Origin: Hypholoma sublateritium FD-334 SS-4
Lineage: Eukaryota > Basidiomycota > Agaricomycetes > Agaricales > Strophariaceae
Assembly (NCBI GenBank): GCA_000827495.1
Contig: KN817586.1
Location: forward strand, 3,170 to 28,075
Reading direction: 5' to 3'
DNA length: 24,906 bases
A model generated the notes under the pieces. It did not search any database, was not told the DNA's origin, and worked only from the letters and a program-made list of their open reading frames with translations. Of this stretch, positions 8,839 to 18,631 are shown in pieces (within the stretch, counting starts at the first letter, position 1; every line of letters starts with the position of its first letter). Made by a program: the position numbers and the translations under genes.

Positions 8839-11084
8839 AAATACAACGGCTGAGAGGTCAAAGAGGGACAAAGGCGCGACTGTATGCGAATTGCCGATGT
8901 GGGGGAAAGGAAGGAAGATGGCGAGAAACGTTCACCGTGGCGGCGTATTTATACCAGCTGAAGTGCGGCGTTTTTCTGGTCTCGTGTCCAGGACCCTAGA
9001 CTTAGGACCGGTGAAGCTGCCAAGAAGACGTTGTGTGGGAAAGGCATACTCGTTTGCATGCAATTTTTGTCGCGATTGCCGATGCTCTGCACGCTTTGCA
9101 ACGCTTGTGTGGAGTTAGGTCGTCTAATTACTTACCCTGATAAGAGTAGTGGATGAGTTCAACCTATTGCAGGCTACCGCTTACTTCTTGTTAGTCTTTG
9201 TAATTGAGAGACTATGAAATCCAGATATCACGAATGCGATATGCCGCCGCAAACACGAAGCTGCAATGTACGAAAAGCAGGAGAACGGAAGAGAATTGTG
9301 ATACGTATGGGAATATCGGAGTCCCTGCAAATTAGAACGAGATATTTGTTATAGACCTGCCTAAAATTCCCCTCGAAACCGTTTTTCTCGGGAAAATGAT
9401 AGGACCTGACTTCAATTGACCCACAATGCGATACAGAAGGGGACGAATCTCACTTGGGTAGTCTGGGAATATCTGCCTCGCTTTGTGCAAGTCATCAGCA
9501 TCAATAAAGCGTCGTGGTTACCTGCGCAGGGACTGACATTGGAAGACCGCCAACAAAGAATCTCGCCTTGTTTTTAATGATAAGGATGGCTCCATGGACC
9601 CTCAGAGAAGGTTCTGGAAGATCACTTCATTCTGACCGACATTCCAGGAGTATAGCGTTACCGCACTGTCTGAAGGACGCGGATGCAGACGAAAGCGTTT
9701 TTTGATCAATGCGTGAAAGAAAAAAAAACGCCTGAGACCCTAAATTTAGGGCAGAAATCTCGGAATCCTAGGCCATATGGTATCTACTAAGGTATATGTG
9801 TACTTCCTGCGCCCATAAATTTTGGTACTCTCAGTAACATTGCAGGAGTCTTTCTCGACGGCACTTGGAGCTTCCAGTGACTCAAAAGTGATCGATTGAT
9901 CGGGTAACATTTAACGTTTAACGGCGATAGCACATCACCTAACGATTTACGTGCGCAGACCACAACCAAGCCTTCCAAAGTTGAAATCAGTTTGCGCGCC
10001 AATCTCAGACGTCTTTTCCTTGTTACGACGCGAGGGTAAGTGCGATCGTGAGCTAGGGCGCGGCCGTATTCGCTTGGTATTCGCTACTTTGTATTTGAGC
10101 ATGCATTCATCGAATTATTGTAGTAGCGTTATCGCCTCTCCTCCGTCGCTTTTCTATGGTCACACGGTACCCCCGTCTTCCTTCATGCTTCAGCGCATCG
10201 CATCCCAAGAAGTTGTAAAATCATTTATATGCACGCAATGCGTCGCGCATCCCGTCTAGTCTGATCTTCCACTGTCTTCTGTTTCTCCGATTACGAGCAG
10301 GTCTTCATTTGTGACGCGACCATTCGGATCTTCATGGACGTTTGAATTGTGTTTGAATTTGAAGGTTTTTGATATAGTTATATAACTTATAAATAATCCG
10401 TTTAATTTGTCGCGAGCGGCGGATAATTTTAGACGCTGGGCGACAACTGGGCGACGCGAATTGGCGCAAGTAATTAATTATGCCAAAATTATGCAACACA
10501 AATATGGGCGTTGAGTTCCAATATATCCGATATATCTAGCTACTAGAGGGCATACTTCATGTAAAATGCGTGATAATCAGAAGGTACGTGTACAGGGAGT
10601 TGACAGGGAGAGCGGGCGTTCCTGAACGGGTAAGTACAGCGCGGCCGCGCTGCTGCCGTTGCCGTATTTGTCCCATGTTTGTGTAAGCACTGTGGCCAAA
10701 TAAGCGAGGAGCGGGGCCAAACAACCGTTGTGCTCTGCCACGTTGATGGAAAAGCGCTGGAGAGCGAACAATGTAGGCCAGACAATGGTGAATGATCAGT
10801 CGCTCAAATATTATAAAGATGAGGACCTTTCCGAGAAAATCTTTACCAGGTTTCCCTTGAACAGTTTCACCGACTTGGATTCGTTTCACAAGCCTCTCGA
10901 TAAATTTGACGCACTTTTCAAGGTGAGCAGCGTCTTCTTCTACCGACTTCGTTTTCTAATAGCCTCGAAGACCTTCCTCTAGACGTACATTAATATCTTT
11001 ACTTTCCAACTTCAATCTCCTTTTCTCTAATCTTCCAATCGCCGGTCGATCTCCTGCACGTCAACGAAACTCTTACGACACGAA

Positions 11085-12245
11085 ATGGCCTTTACCGAAT
11101 CCATCGAAAACGCCGCGCGCTTCCTCACCCGGCCACTCATCCTCGCAGTCTCCCCGGTTCGAGTCGCAGCCCTGCAAGTAGTCTTGCGCAGCACTCTCCA
11201 CGCTGCCTGTACCGGCGCCCCTCTCATCCTCCCATTCGCACCCAACCGCCTTCCCCCACGGCCCGTGTACGCAGCTGCCATCGGCGCCGGTGTCTCCTGG
11301 GCAGACTGGATGTCCCTGTTAGCTCCCCGGGAGTTCGCCCTTGTGATCACGCCCTGCTCCATTCGCGCCGAGTACGTCGGCCTGCGCCCCCACACCGTCG
11401 TTATCTGGGCCGATCGCACCCCAGCCCCCGCGTCCGCACCCAGCACGAAATGGTCCCCAGCCACCCGCCCTGCCACAGCTGCGGAGAACGTCCGCATAAG
11501 CAAGTTCGGCCAGCAGCTCCAAGCAACCGTAGCCTCCGCGCGCGCCCGCGCCCAGACGCGCACTCTCGCGCAGCAGCTGCTCGATGCGACACATGACGCT
11601 GACACTGCGGAGCTCTTCGGCCGCCTCGCGCGCTCGCATGCGGGGATCCTCTCACCGTCGCCCACACGCGCCACGTTTTCGCCTACGGGGGTAGCGCCGC
11701 GCGTGCCGTTCGCAAGCCTCCCGTCGCCGCTGTCTGCACCGGCACCTCGTACGCCATCTCCCACTGCGAGCTCTCGGCCTAGCTCGCGCTCGTCGATGTT
11801 CTCGGATGGGGAGGAGAGCGTGTCGTCCGTGAGCTCTGTCGCCGAGTGTGATGCCATCGAGGTGAAGGCTGCTGCCCCGCCTGCAGGCCGGGTGTTCGTC
11901 GCGCCGCACCATGCCCCCGTGTCTTTCGTTCCTGGAGCACGCGCTCGTGCTGAGCGCGCATCTCAGACTCTACCGTTGGTCCCGCTCTTCGTTGAAGAAC
12001 CCGAAACCACGAGCGTCGTCATCAACGCGAACAAGAAGGATATCACGAAGTACCTCTACCAGGGTGGCGTCAGCACCGTCCTCACTGGGGGTGTCATGCT
12101 CGGCGCCGCCCCCACTGCTAAGTCTGCCCCTGTCCGCGCCGCGATTCCGCACTACCGCGCGCCAACCGGCGTCCGTGCAACCCGCCACACCCAAAATATC
12201 GCGGCCACCTCCAGTTCCTGGCGTATCGCCGCTGCTCGCGCCTAA
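11085..12245 (+). CDS. Conserved-looking protein of unknown function, single exon
   Basis: A 386-codon ORF with a strong basidiomycete codon pattern and a pyrimidine-rich 5' leader, starting MAFTESIENAARFLTRPLIL. The first 110 residues are hydrophobic and well mixed and may form a folded domain or membrane-associated region. Residues about 135-190 look helical (Gln/Ala/Arg-rich). Residues 195-245 are Ser/Pro-rich and likely disordered, ending in an acidic Ser cluster (SDGEESVSSVSS). A C-terminal block around KDITKYLYQGGVSTVLTGG looks like a conserved motif with a glycine-rich hydrophobic helix. I do not recognise a named family and assign no function. There are no introns, unlike its neighbours. 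Confidence 0.75.
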   Translation: MAFTESIENAARFLTRPLILAVSPVRVAALQVVLRSTLHAACTGAPLILPFAPNRLPPRPVYAAAIGAGVSWADWMSLLAPREFALVITPCSIRAEYVGLRPHTVVIWADRTPAPASAPSTKWSPATRPATAAENVRISKFGQQLQATVASARARAQTRTLAQQLLDATHDADTAELFGRLARSHAGILSPSPTRATFSPTGVAPRVPFASLPSPLSAPAPRTPSPTASSRPSSRSSMFSDGEESVSSVSSVAECDAIEVKAAAPPAGRVFVAPHHAPVSFVPGARARAERASQTLPLVPLFVEEPETTSVVINANKKDITKYLYQGGVSTVLTGGVMLGAAPTAKSAPVRAAIPHYRAPTGVRATRHTQNIAATSSSWRIAAARA

Positions 12246-13654
12246 GCGCGCATGTACTATTCACGACCCACACGTCAAATACACACTGCAACGCCAACCT
12301 CTCTGTATCCTCCTTCATGTTACTTCTCCTCTTGTATCTCTAGCTCTTTTGTAATTTCGCTTTCTGCTCTTTGGCGCCGCTCCGCCGTGTATGTATCATC
12401 ATTCTCTCCGTGCCGCTGCACCATGCTTCTCAGTCCTGGTTATGTTGCAGTCCTTTCGCCCGCTCTTTTGGACGGTCTTTTCTCTGTACCCGGACAACTC
12501 CCTTACGCTGTAGACTTATCCCTGGCATGTATCGCTCAGTAATATTTTCTTGTATTTTCATGATTCACTCGTCTTTATCATCCAGGATCTTTGATCTTTG
12601 TCTTGAGAAAAAGTGTTATTGCATCTCCATTGCGTATTTGCTGAGATCTGCCGAATTTCTGACTCGTATAGGCCAAGCATGTCGCTCCTATGTCGCTCAG
12701 CAGTAATATTCAATCAGTACGTACTCTGCTCCTTCTGCGCGGCGCGCGACTATCTTGCTATTACGCATCCGTGCCAACACCCGCTCTTTATTTCGGTATT
12801 ACCCTCCAACCCAGGCCTCTCTCCTCCCGTGTCCGCGTCACCGGTGCCGGTGGTTCATGTCACTACTCACTGCATTGCTTGGATAATTCATCAAAGCTCA
12901 CTGCTGGAGTCCGATCTCTGGCGACTAAGGCGCGATATGCTCATTTGTACTTCGGGCTCACTATGTTGTACAAGATGTATACTCGTGCATTTTAGGTGCC
13001 CCGAATTACTCGACGCTGCAATCCATTCGATCGAACGGCTCATTCAGTATCATGGGTGCACTCAGCGTAGGTTGCTAACTCGTGAAACTGGGTATGATAC
13101 TTCTCGTCCGGGATATCAACCTTGATATTCCCGGTATTAAAATTAAATATCGTTTCATGCATGACAATTTTACTGTCGAGTCTCGAGTCTGGACGAAGAA
13201 ACGGTAAATTTCATTCTGTCGAGAATGCGAAATGGACATCCTGTTTATTCAACTGCAAGGAACGAAAAATCGCGCGGTGGAGGCACAGCGATGGCCACGA
13301 AAAAAGGCGCACATTGATAGGCGCACACCGCGATTCAGAGGGCGGCGGCGCTTTCGGAGTTTCGCGTGCTCTACCCTAATGGAAGGCGAAGAGTGCTAGA
13401 TGGATGGGAGTCCGACGAATGTCTTTGTGCACGCACAGACCATCACGCTGACGACGGACCGACTTCCCGCCTCGTCGCATGCTTCCGGCCGTGCCGCAGT
13501 CCTCCGCCTTTTAACCAGACAGGGAACCCACTAATCACTGCGCTGTCTCTAGGTACACCCTAGGTGCGTACGCCCTACCCCGCTGAAGCGCTGACCCTAC
13601 CATAGGTTTTGGCACCGTTTTCCAAGCCCACCCCGTCGCCCAAGCCTGTCAGCC
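12246..13654. other. Intergenic region, T/C-rich, no convincing gene
   Basis: The first kilobase after the stop at 12245 is pyrimidine-rich on the plus strand and yields only low-complexity Ser/Leu/Cys ORFs. A related pair of segments occurs near 12531-12546 and 12693-12710 (both carry CGCTCAG followed by TAATATT). The hairpin at 13108-13134 is the clearest structure. From about 13250 GC rises toward the ARMC8-like pseudogene. The N-terminal half of ARMC8 was not recognised here. Confidence 0.45.
13108..13134. repeat. Near-perfect inverted repeat (hairpin)
   Basis: CCGGGATATCAA and TTGATATTCCCGG face each other across two bases, with one unpaired base in the right arm. It sits in otherwise featureless intergenic DNA. 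It could fold in RNA from either strand or mark a small inverted-repeat element remnant. Confidence 0.55.
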
Positions 13655-14870
13655 CGCGCCTATATGCTCTGCAGGCCGCCGCTGCCGTCAAATCTGTCCT
13701 TTCAGGTAGTTTCAGGCCTCCCGCGTGCCGTCGCTCGAAAGCTGCACGCAACACCGTTCCTCTCCACACGCTGCGGATCCAACGCCTCGCCATCTACTTG
13801 ATACACTACGCCTATATCATCCCATCTCCTGCGTCACACCCGCATTCCCCCCACTCGCATTTGTACTCCAGAGGCGCGGTGAATTCGCATGCCCATATAC
13901 TGGCCATTCTCAGCCTCGTTCATTTTTCCGACTCAGCCCCTGCCTCGCTCGACGTAGCGTGCTCAACGTCGTTAACCACATACTCCCCTTCGCTCTAACT
14001 GAGAGCCCGCTCATGTGCATACGTGGGTGTTTCGTGCTCCGTATGCGCTCATTTTCCTGCACCTTTGTGGTGATCTGACGTGACGTGCAGCGTACAGCTG
14101 ATCTGGTAGCGCACGACTCGCAGCTGTAAAATGCCGCCTTAATTTGCGGCTGTCTCGATGTCCTCGAGCATTTATTCTCGCGCTTGGACCAACCAGACCC
14201 GCCACGATATCTACGCAAGGTAAACAACTTACTTTTGTTTCTTACCTGCCCTTTCTGACCTTCCCGTTCTCGATTTTGATTCCACCAGATTCTGTTCTAC
14301 AAGCAGCTCCCATATTCCTCACTTCACTTCACTTGGTTCACCCAGCCTCCCCTCAGACGACGTCAGGCCGCCCCTAGCCGGCCCATCTGGCGCCCGCATA
14401 TATCAGGGTCATTCTCACGCGCGCTGCGTTCGCGCCACTGCATGGTTGTTCTGCGCGTGGTGTATGGTCATCCGCTTGCTGCGCGCTTTGGGGGAGTAGC
14501 GCGAGTCCAGCGCTAGCTGAACGCGGGCGCGGGTGAAGGGGCTGAAGAGCGTGTATCTCTCTTTTGGGCGATAGAGGAAACTGGAATCCTGAGGGGTGAT
14601 GATAGGAGGATACTCGGCGCGATGCTGCATGCGCTGAGTGCCATCATGAACCACTTTCCCACCTACGATTCGTGTGTCCCCATTCTTCCCCTTTCCAATG
14701 TGCAGCATCTGACCTGCGTTTGGAGCAGATGTATCTCGAGGAGAGGCTCGTTCCAGGCCTCTTGGGACTGCTGCGCTCCTGTCGATGCGCTCGCCGCCAC
14801 ACTGGACGACGCCGCGCCTGCACCCGCAACGGAGCGCTATGGGTCCTCACCTGCACATGCACACCGAAAA
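13655..14870 (+). pseudogene. Decayed duplicate of the ARMC8 gene (exons 2 to 7)
   Basis: The plus strand matches the minus-strand ARMC8 gene at 1-1355 in order. Matching blocks are LYAL (about 13660), VLNVVN...ESPL (13960-14012), the exact 15-mer TGTTTCGTGCTCCGT lying inside a parent intron (14028-14042, parent 824-810), the block GCGGCTGTCTCGA (14146-14158), RRILGAMLHALSAIMNHFP (about 14606-14660, parent ...NIVNDFSP), and MYLEERLVPGL spliced-like after a CAG-type border (14728 onward; parent AYLEKNLVPRL). It continues a little past the part of the parent visible here (RNGALWVL, near 14830). In-frame stops (for example CAGCTGTAA near 14121-14129) and length changes break it. Shared intron sequence means a DNA-level duplication, not a retrocopy. 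Confidence 0.8.
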
Positions 14871-16235
14871 GCGAATTCCAGTCTGGCGCTATCGCCGCTT
14901 CCCCGCATGTAGCTTCATAGGACGCTTCGCAGAGTACTACCAGTGCTTGATTCCGTATGATTGGAAAGCACTTGTCATATGTAAGTCCGAGTATTGGTTC
15001 ATAAGTTTATTTTTGGATCTCGTGCGTGTGTTGGTCTCTGCGTAGCCTTCGAGTGGATTTTGAATTGATACAAAACTGCTTCGCACCTACATGTCAAATC
15101 TAAAAAGGCCCCGTTTGGCGCACAGTAAAAAATCTCAGATCTCGAAACTGGAGCGTCGCCTCCGGCCCGTTGGTAGTGCGGAAGCTGGGTGTGTTCCAAG
15201 GCAGAGGCGTGGTCATAGGACTCATAGTAGACACGATTGAGGTCCCATAACGAGGGAAGAACAACGGTCTCCGAAGAATATGCATATACAACCGGACAAG
15301 CATAACAAGCGTAGTACTACTAAACATCATTTGAAAGGGAATAAACATAAGAAGCAAAGGTGTCGCAAGCGACAGAAATCAATTGCTTCTTAGTGACTCG
15401 GAAGAGAATGGGGCACTCTACATTATCTGTTATACACAACAAGACTAACGCCACGTACGAGGACATGTATCATCTAGCGATGAGACTGACTTTAATCCAG
15501 AGTACAACCTTGGACATTGTCTTGGCGTTGATCAAGCTAAAGATCCGATTTTTTTCCAGCCATAAATGCGGAACAAAAGTTGACTGCGTTGATGCAAATG
15601 TTATTTCCAGGGACCTCGTGGCGAATACAGCCTATTTGGATAAGCTTATTTTGACCGAGGACGCATGAATCAGGTATTGACTAACGCATCGCGCCGGATA
15701 AATGTCGTACCTAATTTCTATTGCAAAGATCGGTCGCTTATCCCCTATATCATTCATCCTAGTATCCGCTTGGAAGTAAATGTGCCAGAGCACCTCAACT
15801 ATGAACCGCTTAGGCCATCGACCGAGTGTTTAAGTTTCGAGAAAAGGGCTATCCATGTCGTTTTGTAGTGTAGTTAACATAACTGAAGTTTGACGCTGAA
15901 AAAGTTCCGGACAAATTCGCTGAGGATGGTCACTTTTCTTCAAATCTGTAACCACTTCTCGTACCACGCGACTTGCTCATCACACAAAAAACGGTGGAAA
16001 TAAGCTCTGTGTCCGATTAAAAGCCGTTGTTGGCGATCCACTCAATGTTTTCGGGCGTCCCATGGGTCTTTTGGTATAGAATAATGCAATACGTCGAAGT
16101 ATAGGACTTCATTCGACCTTGTCGATTTGGCCGGACATCTCGCGTCTTTAGATTGTATCTGAATAACACACGTGTGGCCGCTGGACTGATATATATGTGG
16201 GTTGAACACGACATATTTTTCAGTAAAATATCGCT
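14871..16235. other. AT-richer intergenic region, no convincing gene
   Basis: GC drops relative to the flanks. Plus-strand ORFs at 15360-15668 and 15665-15868 overlap by four bases and might be one broken reading frame, but the first lacks an early ATG and neither has a family signature. A minus-strand ORF (15100-15357) is hydrophobic and Met-rich at its start, reminiscent of one membrane helix, again without a family. I see possible relics only. Confidence 0.4.
16190..16196 (+). promoter_or_regulatory. TATA-like element of the esterase gene
   Basis: TATATAT about 40 bases before the ATG at 16236, a short leader but within the range for fungal genes. Confidence 0.45.
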
Positions 16236-17531
16236 ATGCTAACCTTCAAAGCTCTGGTCGTCGCAGCCGTCATCGCCTCCTCCAATGCTCTCACCAGCTC
16301 TCTGCAGCAGATCACTGCAAACTTCGGTGCTAACCCCACCAACGTCAAAATGTACCTATACAAGCCAACGGCCCTCGCTATTCCCACCCCTCTCATCGTA
16401 GCCATGCATTATTGCACAGGTACCGCGCAGGCGTACTTCTCAGGGACGTCACTCGCCCAGCTCGCGGATCAGCATGGATTCATGGTCATCTACCCCAACG
16501 CTCCAGCATCGGGAGGGTGTTGGGACGTCAACACCAATGCCACCTTGACTCACAACGGAGGAAGCGACTCCCTCGCTATCGCCAACGTCGCGCGGTACTT
16601 CATATCGAACATGGGCGTCGACTCTACCCGAGTATTTGCTACAGGCACCTCATCCGGTGCTATGATGACCAACGTTCTCATGGGCGCGTACCCCGATATC
16701 TTTGCCGCAGGCTCCCTGTACTCCGGTGTTCCCTACGGATGCTTCGGGGGGCCCAACGCGTGGAACAGTCAATGTGCGACAGGCGAGCGAATCATGACTG
16801 GTCAGCAATGGGGTGATCTTGTCCGCTCCGGATACCCAGGATTCACGGGTGTGCGCCCCAAAATCCAGTTCTGGCACGGAACCGTGTACGTCGTTTCGCT
16901 CAGTTTCGTGGAAAATATTCGACGCGCTAATATATGTTTCGTCAGTGATACCACGCTCTACCCTCAGAACTTCTGGGAAGAAATCAAGCAGTGGACAAAT
17001 GTGTTTGACGTTAGCGCCACGCCCGTCACCAATACCACCAACGACCCTCAAGCAGGATACTCCCGCGCCTCTTTCGGTCCCAACGTACAGGCCATTCTCG
17101 CTCAAGGCGTGGGCCACACCGTTCCGGAGCACGAGACGGACACGCTTACCTGGTTTGGCTTGAACTCACTCACTCCCGGCGGAACAGCGCCATCATCTAC
17201 TGCGACTGTAATCACGCCAACCACAACAATAGTTCCCACTACCACGATTACACCGACCACTACTACATCCGTTATCCCAACCACGACCTCGCCTCCTGTA
17301 GGTGGAGCTGCGGCTCACTGGGGACAATGCGGCGGCATTGGTTGGACCGGACCCACAGGTACGCCTTCATTATTGTTTGAAATACCACATATCTCATCAT
17401 CTTCGTACTCAGTGTGCGCTGCACCTTACACTTGCAAGGCGTCAAACGCATATGTGAGTATTTTCCTCGCTTCCAAACGCCATTTTTATAAATCATAATC
17501 TATTTCACTTCAGTACAGCCAATGTTTATAG
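16236..17531 (+). CDS. Secreted CE1-type esterase (acetylxylan/feruloyl esterase, PHB-depolymerase fold) with CBM1
   Basis: Extracellular carbohydrate esterase likely to remove acetyl or feruloyl groups from xylan. Exons 16236-16885, 16946-17358, 17413-17453 and 17514-17531 give 373 residues. Introns are 60, 54 and 60 bp with good GT-AG ends. Residues 1-19 are a signal peptide (cleavage likely after SSNA). The catalytic triad is visible: Ser139 in GTSSG, Asp218 in HGTVDTT (formed across the first intron), and His274 in GVGHTVPEHE. A Thr/Pro-rich linker (about 294-330) leads to a C-terminal CBM1 starting HWGQCGGIGW, with its four cysteines and aromatic binding residues complete only after splicing (YTCKASNAYYSQCL). 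The last exon is just 18 nt. Without splicing the frame would run on through introns. Acetylxylan esterase is the more likely activity; substrate is not decided by sequence. Confidence 0.93.
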
Positions 17532-18631
17532 GTAGTGTCATGAACGACGCTTCTGTTGAAGACATCGTTTCGCAAATATACTTAGTTCAAATGAATTAAT
17601 TGTCGTTGATATGGGCTTGGGTTCAGCGAGTTGAATTATGTCTGCGTACCTATTTATATGATGAAGAGATTCGTGGTGATTATCGATGGGTCAATGACGT
17701 ACCGAAAGGCGGGCGTCGTTGGCGCTACGTACCGTACGTCAGCGCGATCTGACGGACGGGGTCCTGCGAGTATGATAGAGGTAAGTCATGCCGAGGCGCC
17801 GACCAAGATGTTTAACGCGGTATGAGAAATCGACGGCGAGGCGTAGAATGAGTGGGCGGCCGGGCTTGGAAGCGGGAGCATGTGGCGCCTGACGCCTACC
17901 TGTAATAACATAAATTGCGACATATCCGCAACGGCGAGCAGTGCGCTGGAGGCACACATACACACGTGCTCGGGATATAGGCAGGCGGCGGGAAACTGTG
18001 CAGCGCATGGGGACGGGGATGGACAGATGGTACAGTGGGTGGTAGGAGTCGTAGGACTCGCACCGCTGTATATTTATCGGGACGGGGTTATAAGGCGCTG
18101 CAGGGAATAACATGATGCTTATCGATGGATAAAGGACGCGTAATCCAGATTCCATCCTCTAAGTACGTGCATTCAGGACTATTGTCACCGCAGCGTTCGG
18201 TGCGTGGGACTTTGCGCTGGGGTGTACTTACCGTCGAGACGAAATTATCCATGAACGAGCGCGTCCACTTTCCTCTCCACCACCGGCTTGAACGGTTCGA
18301 AAATCGCTCGGGTCAGAATAGTCCTCCACATTCATGGGAAGCGACGCAGCGGCGAAATTGTGTGCTCTAGATGAATCCATAGGGACTTCAATCAAATAGT
18401 GTGTTTCCGAATGCAGCGAAAATTTAAATGCTTGAATACAACGGTTATTAAATATTCCTACGACAGTATTTAAATGATATCATATGTAGTATTTGAATAC
18501 CGTGCAAAGTGGGGCACACGACGTATTCCCGTCAGCTCGACGCTGTGTACTTACCTTAACTGCGTACTTGCCTTAACCGAATGTATATTGAGCAACTTAT
18601 GACAAAAGGGGTATATTTCGCCACGCGAGCG
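17532..18631. other. Intergenic region between esterase and transposase genes
   Basis: About 1.1 kb with no convincing ORF. The segment 18410-18500 is strongly AT-rich and repeats variants of ATTTAAATG and ATTTGAATAC in both orientations, including an ATGATATCAT palindrome (18473-18482). A 17-bp unit is repeated in tandem at 18547-18580. These lie within 230 bases of the 3' end of the transposase gene and could belong to that element's terminal region. Confidence 0.45.
18547..18580. repeat. Tandem 17-bp repeat, two copies
   Basis: GTACTTACCTTAACTGC (18547-18563) is followed directly by GTACTTGCCTTAACCGA (18564-18580), differing at three positions. It lies 52 bases beyond the transposase stop codon. 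Confidence 0.7.

Larger units (their letters stand above)
6999..11084. other. Four-kilobase region without a convincing gene
   Basis: The sequence is patchy in GC and rich in short AT palindromes. Contents I can point to: an ATATT microsatellite (7154-7170), three diverged tandem units (7980-8671), a TATA-plus-start candidate on the minus strand (8953-8758), a poly-A run near 9716-9728, a 14-bp palindrome CCCTAAATTTAGGG (9738-9751), a 12-bp palindrome AGTTATATAACT (10376-10387), and a plus-strand exon-like ORF (10728-10922) ending at a GTGAGC donor with no partner found. The picture fits decayed gene and repeat DNA. Confidence 0.5.

Noticed and set aside
9738..9751. CCCTAAATTTAGGG as a telomere-like site
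   Set aside because: A single 14-bp palindrome with no repeated telomere units around it.
11027..11857. 276-codon minus-strand ORF opposite the unknown gene
   Set aside because: Antisense shadow of the codon-biased plus-strand gene; its composition is Arg/Ala/Gly-biased.
13609..14078. Two overlapping plus-strand ORFs as new genes
   Set aside because: Both are remnants of the ARMC8-like pseudogene in different frames.
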